Positions 24,441 through 38,900 of a stretch of DNA of 64,000 nt are shown here, piece by piece; within the stretch, counting starts at the first letter, position 1; each line of letters opens with the position of its first letter. Location: NCBI GenBank assembly GCA_033032175.1, contig CM065308.1:20455590-20519589 (forward strand), read 5' to 3'. This DNA is from Saturnia japonica. Taxonomy: Eukaryota; Arthropoda; Insecta; Lepidoptera; Saturniidae. A program made the translations under genes and the position numbers. The notes under the pieces are model-generated. The model was not told the origin of the DNA. It was given only the letters and a program-made list of their open reading frames with translations, and ran no database searches.

Positions 24441-25849
24441 TTCCACCAGGCATAAAGCTCCAATTTGCTTCGATAAATTTGGAACGAAATAAATCCCTTT
24501 TGATAGCAAAGTCTTACGTTAAATTATTGATGGGCTTTTCGAATTATATACTCGAACGTCTAGACGTGAGAGCTGTGCTCACTGAGCTGTCAACATAACC
24601 AGCGATGTGTAAAACACACTTACAATCCATCTTTTACCGTCAGTGTTGCCATAATAAATATTAGAAATAGTAATTAAACCAAAAAGAGCGTACAAGATAA
24701 TATATGAGTAGTGGGAAGCCAGTATTGACGGATTTCATGAGGAGTTATGTGTGTAAAAGCTGCAAATTACAAATTACAAATTGCAAATTAAAATACATTA
24801 CAGCTGATAGAGTATGCTACTTATATGGGATTATGATACAAGTACCGGCTTATTTAATAATAATATAAATTTAAATAAAACTATTTATGTATGTAGCAGA
24901 ATCGTGCCGATGTGTTTATGAAATCCGTAATAATGATTTTGTAATCGATCTATTGACTCACACTGAATAATGGATGAATATGAATGATTTACATAATCGA
25001 GATATTTCGATGATGAGTGATAATTCATAATCGAGCCTTTGATGTATTATTTTACCCAAAGGTGGGCGATTATGAATGTGACTGGTACCTATTAGAAACG
25101 AAGAGTGGAAAGCTAAGTCGCAGTCGTATACAAAGTTCCTTATAAGAACACATATAACAATTAACTAAAAAAAGGTCGTTCGGTCGTAATAATTACTAAT
25201 TTTATCAAATTACTAACATAGCATTAGTAATATTAAGGATACTTTGATTATGAATGATCACTCATCTTCGAACTACTAATATTAGAAATTACTAATGGCT
25301 ATAATCGAGATATCTCAAGATATCTACATAATCGAATGATTACATAAGTATATCTCATAATGGCCCACCGCTAAACAACACTATAAACTGGATGCAATAG
25401 CAACATGTATGCTCTGCGATCGCAAATACCTTATAATTAAGCAACGGCCGATTTGAAGACATTCTCGCTTTAGCTGTGAGACATAGAAGACCTCAATTAA
25501 TAAGTCGATTACAATAAACACTGTTCCTGAGTGCCCTCTCTAGGTATTATAATAAGAGTAAAAAGAAGCTATGGTAGGTAAAATGCTAGAACACGTGCAA
25601 AATTCAACTGCTGTAGCACCACCGCATACCTGTTCCTGCTGCAATCCAAAAGACTTATCTCTTTCAGTTCTGTGCGGTGCGTTTTGATATCAAGCAAGCA
25701 CACATGGGCTGTTTCAATTTAATCGTCAAGGGTGGCCCTCAGTAATATATTGTTCCATTCGTGGGAAAACAAAATGCCATTATATTTTGCGTAAATAATG
25801 TATTCCTACTTAGTAAAACAAAACAAAGGTCGCTAGGAGCCGTTGGGTG

Positions 25850-25942
25850 CAGGCCGCACAAAATCGATCGCTCTGGAGATCTATGGGGGAGGCCTATGTT
25901 CAGCAGTGGACGTCCTGCGGCTGAAATGATGATGATGATGAA
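25850..25942 (+). mobile_element. LINE 3' tail
   Basis: GGCCTATGTTCAGCAGTGGA, CGTCCTGCGGCTGAAATGAT and then ATGATGATGATG match the end of the LINE piece at 17700-18133 (CAACAGTGGACGTCTTTCGG). The GAT repeat is the usual tail of this LINE group. Confidence 0.6.
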
Positions 25943-25959
25943 AACAAAATTCAAACAAA

Positions 25960-26278
25960 GGGTTCTCAGGGTCATTCTTCAGGGTACTCTGTGGTCCTCT
26001 CACAGAATTCTTCCTTTTTATAGGTTGTTATTTCCCCTTAGTTTTCCAAAACAGAACTGTCGTGGCTCGGGATACTGCTCGCTTATAAACTCAAATAAGA
26101 CATTTACGAAAACACTAGAAGTTCCTTGAATATTATTACATATTTGAATATGTGAGTGAACTAATGTACATTTTTTGAAACCTACGAATAGCTACAAGAT
26201 GTTTCGAGTACATTCTTGAAAATTCCAGACACTTCGAGAATTGTGGGTACTTTTATTTTTATACTCAGGTTATAACAA
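25960..26278. repeat. Dispersed repeat G, copy 3 (possible solo LTR)
   Basis: It contains CTCTGTGGTCCTCTCACAGA, TAGGTTGTTATTTCCCCTTA, ACAAGATGTTTCGAGTACAT and ATACTCAGGTTATAACAATA. The blocks are in the same order as at 21530-21800. It lies about 480 bases upstream of the first visible receptor exon. Confidence 0.45.
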
Positions 26279-26756
26279 TATCATTGATTAAACTGATTTA
26301 GAAATGTATTCTTATTTGAAGACTGCATTCTTATTTGAGATTAATCAATGGCTGCATTGACCACAATAAATTTAATAATATAACACTCGAAATTAAACGC
26401 GCATAACCCAGCAACCATTATTGGATTATAAAGCATGTATAACGTGGGTGAGATAAGCGCTTTTATTTCAGTTTTGCGGTGACACTCGTGCCTGCCGGGT
26501 AAATAGATTAGCCAATACGAACTACACAATTTCATCGTAATAGATAGTTAACAAGGGCGATATAAATTAATTCTAGGATCAGGCCTTTTTCTTCTATTGT
26601 TGAACTGTACTTACAACAACCAATAAACAGGGATAATATTATAGGAAAAACGTATATGGAACGGCTAATAAATACCAGTATACCAGTATACTAGAACATT
26701 TTGTAAGCATAAATACAATAACATATAGATTGAAATTACACTTATCTTTTTTTTAG

Positions 26757-26940
26757 AACTGTCTGGAATTCAGTCAAAACGGATTTTGTCGATATTGGGC
26801 TTGTTTGAGCTTTCTGTAGGAGATTCTCGGAGAGCTGACGGAGTATCAGAACTTGCGGCAGCCACACTTGCTGTAGAACATGTGAACAAAAGAGCTATAT
26901 TACCCGGTATAGACTGCACCTCATTACAAATGACACTAAG
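26757..26940 (+). CDS. GABA-B-R2: GABA-B-R2 exon 1 (first visible), lobe 1 start
   Basis: Acceptor CTTTTTTTTAG precedes the exon and donor AAG|GTATGA follows. It starts with the last two bases of a codon and reads SKRILSILGLFELSVGD, then GVSELAAATLAVEHVNKR. ILGLFEL and LAVEHVN are typical of the first strand and helix of the Venus-flytrap domain. It ends after two bases of a codon, which does not match exon 2. Confidence 0.85.
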
Positions 26941-29900
26941 GTATGATTATAATAATAGATCCTTTCTTGAAGAGGGCAATTCAGTGATAAGGCGACGGTT
27001 CCGCATTTAAAAGTCATTTCTTCGGTTTCTGGTCTCGCTTATCGTCATATAGTGTATCTTAATTTTCACAGCGTAATGTAATAATGTGAACCATAATTAT
27101 CTTAATATTATTAACAGAGTTATTAACTGAAACTCTAAAATATATCCTATTTGCTATCTCCACTATTCTTATGTTTTTTACGAACTTTGCATACCATTTA
27201 TGGCACTCTTGAAAGAAGATAGTTTTTTAATACTTTTATTCGATCCGTATAACATTTTAGAGATAAACCAGAAATCTTTATGTGAGGAATTTTCTATATA
27301 AATAACTTTAAATATTCTTAAGATATGAAGTCACAGAAAATTACTAGTAATTTTGATTTTTTTCAAATTTACTTTGACTTAACTGTTCATGATGAAACTT
27401 TAATAATAGAAACACAATAAATGTATATCATATTTTATGATAATGAATAAGTTTCTATACCCAGTGCGACCCAGGAGTCGGCGTGGATCGCTTCTTCCAC
27501 GCGCTGTACACTGAGAGGGAGTCCCGGATGGTGATGCTGCTAGGAACAGCATGCTCTGAAGTCACCGAGAGTATTGCTAAAATTGTACCGTATTGGAATA
27601 TTGTCCAGGTAAACATTTATCATAGTATATCTGATACACATTTTGCGTTTTAGGATACAAATAGCGCTTTTTTTTTCTATACATTAGTTGTCATTATTGC
27701 TTGTATTTATTAGTCAGTCGATTACTTACTCAATACTTGCACCAAGAGTAAAACTGAGGACGAAGAAATGTGATATGATAACTTCGCTCGAAGTCATGAG
27801 GAAAGTGGGACCTAAGACAAAACCTCTTAAACCAGAGGTTGTAAAAGTCAGAATTGCAAAGTAAGAATTGCAGAAACATGCCAATCTTAATATAATTAAT
27901 AACTACATATATACAATAGTAATTAATTTCTTATTTAATCCACTGAGTATAATTAATTGGCTATTTAACATGGAAGCAAACATAAATCCTTAAATTTTAA
28001 TAGAAGTTTTAATCCATACTTACCCTATACTCTCTGAAATCCCTCTTCAAATTTAACGCAATATAAACCTATTTTAAAATACCTATGTCACAGCCAAAGC
28101 ACATTAAATACGTTACCGGTAACCACGAGAGTTCTAAATGTGTGGGTGTACAAGAGAGGTAATATAGACTGGATCTCGAAAGCCGCTCTGAAATCTATTA
28201 CAGACTACACGCGCCTGCCTAAAATTCAAATATTGGATTTATGTCTAACTATCAACTGTTAGAACTCTACCCCTGAGCTTGCTAAATTAAATTGATCTTT
28301 CTGGATCTAATGGTGAAGTTTAATATAATTTGGTTCCAACTACTACGTGTCGAGTACAGTGAAAATTTCTCGTGGATTTGTCGATGAGTTTCATCTAATA
28401 GCTTAGATATTGTACTCTCTGCTACCAAAGGCAAAGTGATATTACTTAGTTACTTGTTAATTATGATAGATTGGATCTCAAGTAAGAAAAAGAGCGAAGA
28501 AATACGCTAAGATATTTCATAACACCTATAGAATTATTTTTTTATTTCATTTCGATAACTTTTGTTCCCAATAATGCATTAGTTTCGTTATGCTCTATTT
28601 TTAACACCAAATTAATAAAATCACTAATGACGTTCTCTGGTAGATTGTACATCGTTGTGTCGTATGTCAATGATTCCTTAAGTTTTGGTAGTATACATTC
28701 AGACTACCTATCAACAATTTTTATAGGATAGGTAGCAATGATTATGTATTTTTAAATTGACAATTTAAAGTAATAATATATTATTAATGTGGAACATATA
28801 ATGCGGCGGTTCAGACCGGCTATTGGTCCCAGTGTTGGCAGATGTTGGCGTGGTGACGTTGTGGAGCCAAGTACATTTTTTTTTAATAGACAGACTGGAT
28901 CATTCCAAAGTTTCATGTTAAAATGTGGATAGATTAAAAACTAAAGAAACATCTTCACCGTGACTTACTTTCTTTTGGTTTGTCGTGTTTCGGGATCACC
29001 TGGTGTATTATTATTTATTTTTATTTATTTTTGAATATTCACTAAGATTTTGACACCTGCCGAGCGTCCCGTAACGTCCACGTTTTTTTTATATGATCAT
29101 GGAAAACTTATTACGGTTTATGCAGGTATCCTTTGGGTCCACGTCACCAGCGCTAAGTGACAGGTCGGAATTCCCACTGTTCTGCCGCACCGTCGCCCCT
29201 GATTCTTCACACAACCCTGCCCGTATTGCGTTTATCAGGTATAATTTTAAACTATATGTATTTATATTTTACTTAGATTTATTACATTGACTTTACCCTT
29301 GTGATTTTAAGCTAAGAAATATCTTTAATGTTGTTTGAAGGATTGATTTTCTAAAAACTGTTATTGAAGCTTGTAAGTGGACCCGAGCGCGACTGCTATG
29401 CTCGAGGTTCTGGGTTCGTTTCCTAGGTCAATCAAAAGTGTTAATAGGATTTTCTATGAAATTCTCAGTAGCAGCTCCGAGTTTGGATTTGTGCCCGATT
29501 AATGGCATTACGCTCGCTCCCTATTACACGGGACCTAAAACCCCTCATACCAGGCGAACTGTGGGGGTACATTAGTACACCTCCATCTAACTTTTCGTGG
29601 ATACAGGTGCGATAGTATGTTATGTTATGTACACGTATCACTACTGGGTGAGGTTTTGTTATCTAGGTAAAGCACGGACAACGCCAACCAATTTTGAAAC
29701 ATCTACAAATTCATTGTTCTATGCTTTTTGTACTATAAACGGCCATACTACGAAGATACTTCTCAGCCATTCAAATTATTTCACGATATTTTTATTCACC
29801 GTCAGCTAAATAAAATACAAATTAGTAAATATAGGCGAATTTCGACAACCTTCATATCAACTATTATGGATCTACCTGCAAAAGTAAAACTTTTAAGTTC

Positions 29901-32900
29901 TATCTTCCTCTTTAAGGTTGATTTTCCAAAAATTCTAAGTGCTGCAAAAATAATAAAATAACGTATTAAAATATAGACTAAAAAGATTTTACTTAAGATC
30001 CCAATGTAAGGTACCTTTGTTTATTACATACGTTATGAACAAGTCCTCGGCAGACAAAACGTGACTAAGTTAACATACGTTTCCAGAACACGACCCGAAT
30101 AAGATTGCGTACGTCACGCGGAAACAGGGACTACGACGGAAAAATGTACAATTCTTCATATTTTTATGTATACTAGCGGTCGCTCAATGATCGAATTTCG
30201 ACCAGCGATTTTTTAATCATAGACTATTTTCTGTTTGGCATTTGCAGTATGAACCTAAACAATGAATATCTACATCACTTACTGTCACTTTTCATTGGGT
30301 GACAATGTCACTATTTTGAGAGGTCTAAGTTCAATGGCAGTGGTCGGATTAGAATTCGCAGTATAAATTAATTTAATTTAATATATGTATTAGTAACAGA
30401 TATTATAGATACATTTTACCTTTGTGCACTCCTTCTCCATGTAAACTTTAAACATGCCAAATCTCACAGTCTTCCGTGCACGCAATACGCTTAAAAAGAT
30501 ACCGAAAGCTTTTGCTTTACGTATTAATATATTAGATAATTTCCAAAAGTTTTAAATTACATCAATATTTAACTGGTTTTGATGAAATTTTGTACACGGG
30601 AAGTTTAAGTAATTACATACAACAACAAAAAATCTAATTGTCATCAATTTTCAACCGTTTTGGAACGAATTTTGTGGCTGGGAAGCATACATCACACTAT
30701 AATTGAGACACTATGGGATTTTTAATAATGCATTAGAAATCGTACAGTAGAATAATAATGTTCAACCGATTTTGATGAAAATTGTACAAGGGAAATACAC
30801 GCCATTCCTCAGTTGATACGGCATATGAATTGGCTACACAATCAATAAAATTGAAGTATCTGTTTGTAATGTCAAAATAACAGCTTTTTACTAAATTCAT
30901 ATGAAAATATATACGGTACCTATAACAAAAACCCCATTTTTAAATATTTTTTTCTGTCTGCCTATTTGTTCCGGGTAATCTCCGAAACGGTTGGACTGAT
31001 TTTGACGGGACTTTCACTGGTACATAGCTGACTTTATACGGAGTAATTTAGGCTACTTAAAGAATTAGGGTTCTGCACAAATAAAAAACTCTTCATGGTG
31101 AATCAATTGGGGCGCTTAAAAAGACGTACAATAAGTATTTTTGTATTTAAAATAGCCGGGAGCGGGGGAGCAATATTTTCGCGGACGTTCTGTAGTCCAC
31201 GTGAGCGAAGCCGCGGGCACAGCTAATAAACAATATATAAAATATATATATATATATATAAATAATTAAATTTAAGTATTTAACCATATTGATTAATTAT
31301 TATCTTCAAGCTAAGGCAATTGTTTAAAGAATTTTGTAATATTTTTCTTGCTTGACAGTTTTTAAAAGCTCCTTCAATTCAGACTGATATTCAGCAGTGG
31401 CATTAGCAATTTGCCTCTTAAAAATAAGACTCTAGGACTTGAGTTATAAGATTAATTTCATTAAATTTGTTTACATTCTCAAAAACGCCGACCGCGGCGA
31501 AGGCGACTTGTTTCAAAGGCGGAACCAATACAGGGGCGATATTATTTAACAATATACTTTAGACATAGTTGTAATAAGGTATATTTTATTGAAGTGAAAA
31601 CTTCTTTTAGCGCGGTACGCATATTTTTAGATGAGATAAAGTCTCTGGACTTGCGACACCGTTACGAGACGCAGCTATAGTGTGTGCATATATGCATGTA
31701 CAAATGTACATATAGCAGACCGCGAACGCGTCTTTCATAAAAGAATATTAAATGTATTTTAAAGTTTCTATTAATTAATAAAATACAATTCATAAATAAA
31801 ATGCAATTCATAAGCCAATAACTAAGTTTTCACTTCTGTCGGCACTCCCGGAGTGCAACTCGTAATTTTTTTTTATTAGTCCATTTGACGACGCCTTTAG
31901 AAAGTATATTCAGTTGGATACCTATATATTGGAATCTTTTTTATCAATATGTATGTACCGATGTACCGCTTAGATACGCGAATAAAGAAATCTTACGCGC
32001 GAATATAGGAATTGGGTCGCATTTTTTAAATCCGCGAAAAGTGAAAATGTGAATGAAGGAATCGCGAATAAGGAGCTTTTACGGTATAACAAAGCGGAAA
32101 GTAGAAGCAGAGAAAGTGCTAAGTATGAGGCGCGGACAAGTTTGTTTAAATTTTTGTCATTTGCAGACAATTCGGCTGGGACACTGTGACAGCGTTCTCT
32201 CAAAACGAAGAGGTATACTCATTAGCTGTTAACGAGCTGGTCACTCAACTGGAAGCTGCCAACATCACCTGCGCTGCATCTATCACTTTCGCGGAAACAG
32301 ATTTTAAGGAACAACTACAACAATTAAAGGTAACCCTAAAAATCCGATTACCAATAGTTTAATAATTTAAGGCACTCGTGCCATAGAAAACCACGACCAT
32401 ATTTGAACATATTATGGAACTGTTCGAAAGTGCGACATAGTGACTTAGTTTGGTTCCTCAAGTTTCGGGACCTACCATTAAATGCCTGAAAAAATTGTGG
32501 GAACGAGAATCAATAAAATCCTTGAAGTTGGTTTGGACAGCCTAAACGATTTTTTTTTTTTTTTAAGAAATTGTGCAAATTCGGAAACATAAAATAATCT
32601 GTTGGAAGTATGGTGGGTTGCGGAGACATTTCAAACACAGTTCCTCTAATTTAGCGGTCATATGTCGTGAAGTATGGGGTCTGCGTTATCCTGAAGCAGC
32701 AGTGGGCTAGAGAGCTTGACCAGTCTCAGTTGTTTAACGGCTAGCTTTTCCATCATGGTTTGCAATTGTTAACAATACAGATCTGCTGTTATCGTCTGGA
32801 CAGATATTAAGAAGCTGTAGTGTATGACACCCTCACTAGTTCACTCACTAGTACCTTTTTCTGAGTCAACTTTTGCTTGGGACAGCATTTGAGCGGTTCT

Positions 32901-35900
32901 CCTGAGTTTAACCACTATGTGAGCATTTCCGATTGCCGTAAAGGATCCATTTTTCATCACACGTAACAATACGATTCGAATTTCCCTCGTTATTGTGACG
33001 GTTGAGTAATGTAACGCAGCACTCAATGGGTGCTTGTTGGTCTTCTTCAGTAAATTCATGTGGTCTGCTTCAGCCAATTCATGCGGTACGTCTTTAATTA
33101 TAATATCATTGATGCAGTACCCATTTCTCGAGCTTTTTCACTTTTCCAATGTGTTTCAAGTGAATTAAAATTGTTTTATCACTCATACTGAAGCCTGCCA
33201 CTAATTCTGACGTGGTTTACGATGGATCCGCTTCCACGATCACCTTTAATTCTTCATTATCAACTAGGCGATCCGGCCGTCCACGGGGTTTGTTTCATAG
33301 GTCAAAATTTCCAGAACGAAAATCTTAGAACCAAAAACGTACCGTGCTTTCTTTTACAGTATCTTTATTAATCCTTCGATCTGTTTCTGCAGCACTGATG
33401 CCACGGTGGAACTCATATTTTTAAATAACGCTTTAATTTAAGTTTCCTATTTTGTAAAAAGTACGATTTAAAAAAAACGAATGATGCGAAAACAAATGAT
33501 TCACTGGATTCGAAACACAAATATACAAGCCTAAATTTGAAATAAATTTGAATTTTTAAATTTCTGACCAAACGCCATATATTTGAGATCAAAGTGGCCA
33601 TTTCAACACCAATTTCATATGTAAGGACCTATAATACAAAGAACCAGCATACCGAAATTTAAAAAAATGACCTATTCAAAAAAAAAATCTTTTATTCAAT
33701 TTAGGCCCTAAGAATGCACTTATGAATGTCAAAACACTACCACCGGTTCGGAAATCATCCCAGCCATCGAGAAGAACCGACAAGAAACTCGACCGGGCTT
33801 ATCTTATTATCCTTTCTTTTTTTTTTAAACGGGTTTTACAGTATTTCATTAGATACAGTTATTATCATTTTCAGTAGATGTACAGAGAGGGAATCACATC
33901 CAGACATCACCATCATTCACGTAATCAGCCACCCTATAATACACAGTCGTCAATAAAACCTGCCTAACATGATTCTTGAACTTATTATCCAGCAAATCGC
34001 TAATGTGCTTAGGAAGTTTATTATAGAACCAAACACAATTACCTATGTTTAGGCTAGAATTGTGCAAAGCGGCATCCTGTCCTTGAACATGAATATTCTT
34101 GCCTTTCTCCTTGTCCCCCCCCCCCCCCCACCACCCTGTGGTATGTACGACACTTCACTTCGTTGTGGGCATTGCGCGAGGCAACGAGCGTCCGACCGAC
34201 ATAAGTCATTCATTTATATTAATTAAAATACATTGTTAGTTACTTAAAGTGTTTAGAGAACTTGGTGTTGTGTACCAGTGGAGGAAGAGCGAGACAACAG
34301 GGAGCGCAGCCGAGGGTGAGTCCCATCTTTTCCGTCCTTTTCCAATGCTGCTTTGCACATGGTAGGTAGGTAATTAAAAAATAATAATTTCAACAATAAA
34401 AAAGAACTAGCGTCTTCAACCTAAAAATCTTTTATTTGTTTTACTAAGTCTAAAAGACGGAATGGCTATTTTATATTTATTTCTAGTATTGATATTGTGC
34501 GTGTTAGTAACAAGTTCAAAATTATCTTCATTTTTCGAACATACATTATATTTTCCAAGATGTATTGGGAAGGCAAAGTTAAGAACCAACTTCATGAAAT
34601 TTATTCCTCAATGATTCGCGTGGTGCCCATATCATAAATTGCTCGAATTGCCCGTTTTTGTAATACAAATATGGTATCTACCTCAGCTGCTGAACCCCAC
34701 AGTAAAATACCATAGGACATTAAACTATGGAAGTAAGCGAAGTAGACCAGCCTAGCAGTAGCAATATCAGTTAACTGGCGAATCTTACGCACTGCGTATG
34801 CAGCGGAGCTTAATTTCCCTGCCATGGTTTTAATGTGAGGACTCCATTGTAATTTTGCATCTAGTGTGATGCCTAAGAATACAGTATTATCAACCATGCC
34901 TACTATGTTCTCTTCTATCTTAATATTAATTTCAACACGTTGTACATTGGGTAAGGCAAATCTGATATATTTTGTTTTGTTTGCATTTAACAATAGATTG
35001 TTTAAAGCAAACCATTCTGATATTTTAAACAAAGTATTATTTACATGCCTAACCTCTAAATCTTTACTTTTCACTTGAAATATAAGTGAAGTATCGTCTG
35101 CAAAAAGAACAATGTTAGCACAGTTCCTAACCATTAGGGGTAGATCATTTATTTACTAAAAACAAAAACAGTCCCAATATCGAACCCTGTGGGACGCCGA
35201 TTCTAGCCAAGGATCCCGAAGAAGTTGCCCTATTCACACTTACTTTGAGACAGCGATCTGTTAAATATGATTCTAGAAAGTCGAGAGAAGGTCCACACAC
35301 ACCATAATGTTTCATCCTAGTATGAGCGTAGTGTGATCAACGCAGTTGAAAGCTTTTGAAAGATCATAGAATACACCGATTGCATCCTGCGACTTCTCCC
35401 ATGCATCAAATATGTGACTTAATAGCGTTGTACCAATATTTTATGATTATTAAAGTAGTCTATTAATTGCTTAAGCATAATTTTCTCAAAAATCTTACAA
35501 ATCGAAAGAAGCACAGAAATTGGTCTATAATTTCCAATATTACTCCTACAGTAACTTAAGTCACTGTAATAAAACCTTGGAGTAAATTTAATGGAAAAAT
35601 TTGTGATAAAAAGGACGTCTAAATAAAGATGGAAACGCATAGCGATATATTTTTATTAACACATTATTTTCCATTTACCTAGTATATTCTAGTCTTTATT
35701 ACTTACCTTGGTAGCTGAATGATGTAATAACCCGACCAAGTTTCATGTTGGCTCTTCTTGATAACTGGGATGTTTTCCGAACCGGTAGTAGTGTTTTGAC
35801 CTTCATAAGTGCCTTCTTAGGGCCTAAAATGAATAAAGTCTTTTTGATCTTCAGTAAAATTACTGTACAGTATTCGAAACGACTTACATTTTTTTTTTTT

Positions 35901-38900
35901 GGATAGTCCACAATAATTACTCCCCCGTTTTGACAAAGTCAACGTTCAGGACACTATTTTCGAATTTCTTTTGTCATGGCAACGATGATCGTAGGTACCG
36001 GTGCACGTCAGTAGGTTTAGTCATAGGAATGGGGTTTGGAAAGGGGGGGGGGGGGGGTTAAAGGGAGACAAACATCTTATCATTCCATGATTTCACCGTG
36101 CGGGTACCAGGTCCGTTGGGTGGCAGAGAGAGGGAACACGAGCAGCCCCCCAGGACTTGCGACCCAGGTATAGGTTTAAGGGCTCCCCTTATGATGCACA
36201 TCAACGCTTACCTTGACTGCCCGCGATACTGCTGCTTTAGATACCGTTCTAAAATAGAACTTACTGCAGTTCTCGACAGGCCGAGGTCTTTTAGCAAGTT
36301 ATAGAGAGTTTTCGCTGGAACACCTCTCGCTACCACTACCACCGCATATAAGTTAACCGCATAGCCGTTTTTGGTTAGCTCATTTCATAGATCGTAATGT
36401 TTATTCATTTTTATTGCGTGATCTTTAGGTATTTTAATTTCCCACGGTAGGTACAGAAAGCATAATAACAACTTAAAATCGTGATACTCCAATCAAATTA
36501 GCACGTTTGAATCACATTAAGTGCCTATTAATGTAAATAATTCATCAAAAATATAAAAATAATTTATGCATACCTACATATTATCATCCTCTTTGGCTGA
36601 GCTGTGCTGATTTCAAAGTGGCTGGTGGAGAATTTTTTTTTCAAAAAGATTTGCATAGATTTATTAAAGTGGTGCTTTAATTTACCTGATTCATTATAGA
36701 CATGACAGAATCTAGTTGTTAGATAGTGTAGTAAATGGCCTAGAAGACTATTGTGATACAAATTTGAATAAATGAATAAATCTGACTCAACTTGCAACAA
36801 CAACGATGTTTCCACCCTCAATTCATGTGTAGAAGATCATTACGCGGACTAGGGTTGCCAACTTTTTTGTATCAAATATTGTATTTTCGAGACTATTACC
36901 TGAATAAATACAGTAGATGGCAAAAAAAAAACAAAAAAATTATAGTAGGTTTCAAATAAATATATTTTTATAGAAATATATTTTACTGCTTCATAGACAG
37001 ATAATGAAAGATAATTAAATTGACAATGACATACCAAGTCTCGTTCAGAAAAAGATAAAGGCTGAGGACTAAAAATATTGTAGGTTCGTCTACTCTATAT
37101 ATTTTTTTTAGACGTATAGGAGTCAGAAGTCTAATATAATAGGATACTGTATTATATAGTAGTGTTGGCAACCCTAACACAGAATCATACACCACTGCGC
37201 CGCGCCATGACGGAGTGATTACACAAAGTAATCAAAACAGATTTCCGATGTTCTGATTGGTCGGGCTGCGGTGTCACACGTTGCGGATAACACGGGCTTA
37301 GTTCGTGACACGTCATCGATGAGTTGTCAAAGTCAGAACTATTCGGCTTGTATCTATCCGACGAATAATATTATTCCAAAGTTATATCATTATTCCAATG
37401 AATTCTATATTACATTAGAAGCTCTGTTTTGGGAATAATTGACTGTTACCTTTACTTCTGAACCGAAAATAGTTTTCAATTACAGAGCGACATGTGTGAT
37501 GAGATTAAAATTCAAATAATTGGATTTACTACAACCATTTAATATATATGGCTTCGTCCATTCAGCCGAACGAATTCCACTCTTGAACGAAAAAGACACT
37601 GCTGGGTCGAATCTTTAAAGCTGATAAACCCAAGCCAATCTCACTTGCACGCGGTACACCCTGCTGAGTAACGAACGAGGAAATGACAATAGCGGGGTGG
37701 TAGGTCTTTTTTGTCCGACTGGGTCGCGACAATCAAAAGTCAGACATAATTACTCGGTTTTGCGTATCGTGTTTCGAGACAAGCTTGCGCATATCCATTT
37801 AAATTAATTCAGGTGGGCCTGACAGCGGTGACCGTTGATGTATTCCGATTTCTCGGCGGTCGCCGTTGTGTTAGGATTGTACTTACCATCAAAGACAGTA
37901 CCGTCAATATATCGTGCTACCATTGAAAAAAAAATGTGTGCAATTCACACGTGGTAGAAATGAAACCTTTTCACATCTATGTTTTTTTTTTTATTCAGGA
38001 AATGATCAAATACAGTGTGTATTAAAAGTTTATGAAAATGTACATACAAGTACTCACAGTCATTATTCACAATATCATTTTCAATTAATGCACATTCGAA
38101 ATATCTATGGTAACCGAACACAATATCAATCATTAACAGAATGTCATAGTGTTGTCTAAAAAGTTTTTGTTTCGTGCCTTTTTGGTGAGGTAATAAAATT
38201 AATTATTGTGTGGCAACAAACCTCTTTTGTACCATTTTACCATTGCCTAAAACTTTCCTATCTCATTTTCTCCCACGTTAAATGTTATGAATTTATGTGC
38301 CTGTCTCTTTTTACTATGGCTTTCGCTTTTTCGTTTCATCGACTTTCAAATCACAACGATGCTAAAGAAATTTCACTTCAAAAAACAGGCTGCCTTCAAA
38401 CCTTCAACTTCACGAAGTCGTCGTTCCACTTTGTGCCCATGCAACATTTTCTGGTGCTCTTGGGCACCATAAGCCGCTCGTTCTACGAGCAATAGGTATG
38501 CCACACCCACTGCCATTTGATTCTAGCGATTCTGAGGTCTATATCGTTGACTAGTTTTACTGCGAATTTCCTCATTTCTGATTCGATTACGCAAAGAAGC
38601 TCCTCTTTCGATCATCCACTGAGTAAACTTGAGCTTTTTTTTAGACACATCGTTAGAAACCATGTTGCAGTACTAACTACATCAATGATATTTTATAAGT
38701 AGATACGGCATTGACGCTGCTTACATGCAATCGTGAATGGTGAGCAATTGCCTTCAGTTCACTTCCGACTTGATACCAGCGTGAGCGACAATAAACTTTT
38801 ATCCTTTTTTGACAACAGAGGTTCCGCCTTACGCTGTGATTTCCTATCTCTTTTGTTTCAACATACTGATAACAAAATTTGTAATATTTTCAAATTGCTT

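Noticed and set aside
34866..35078. Plus-strand 70-codon frame
   Set aside because: Shadow of the minus-strand LINE reverse transcriptase.
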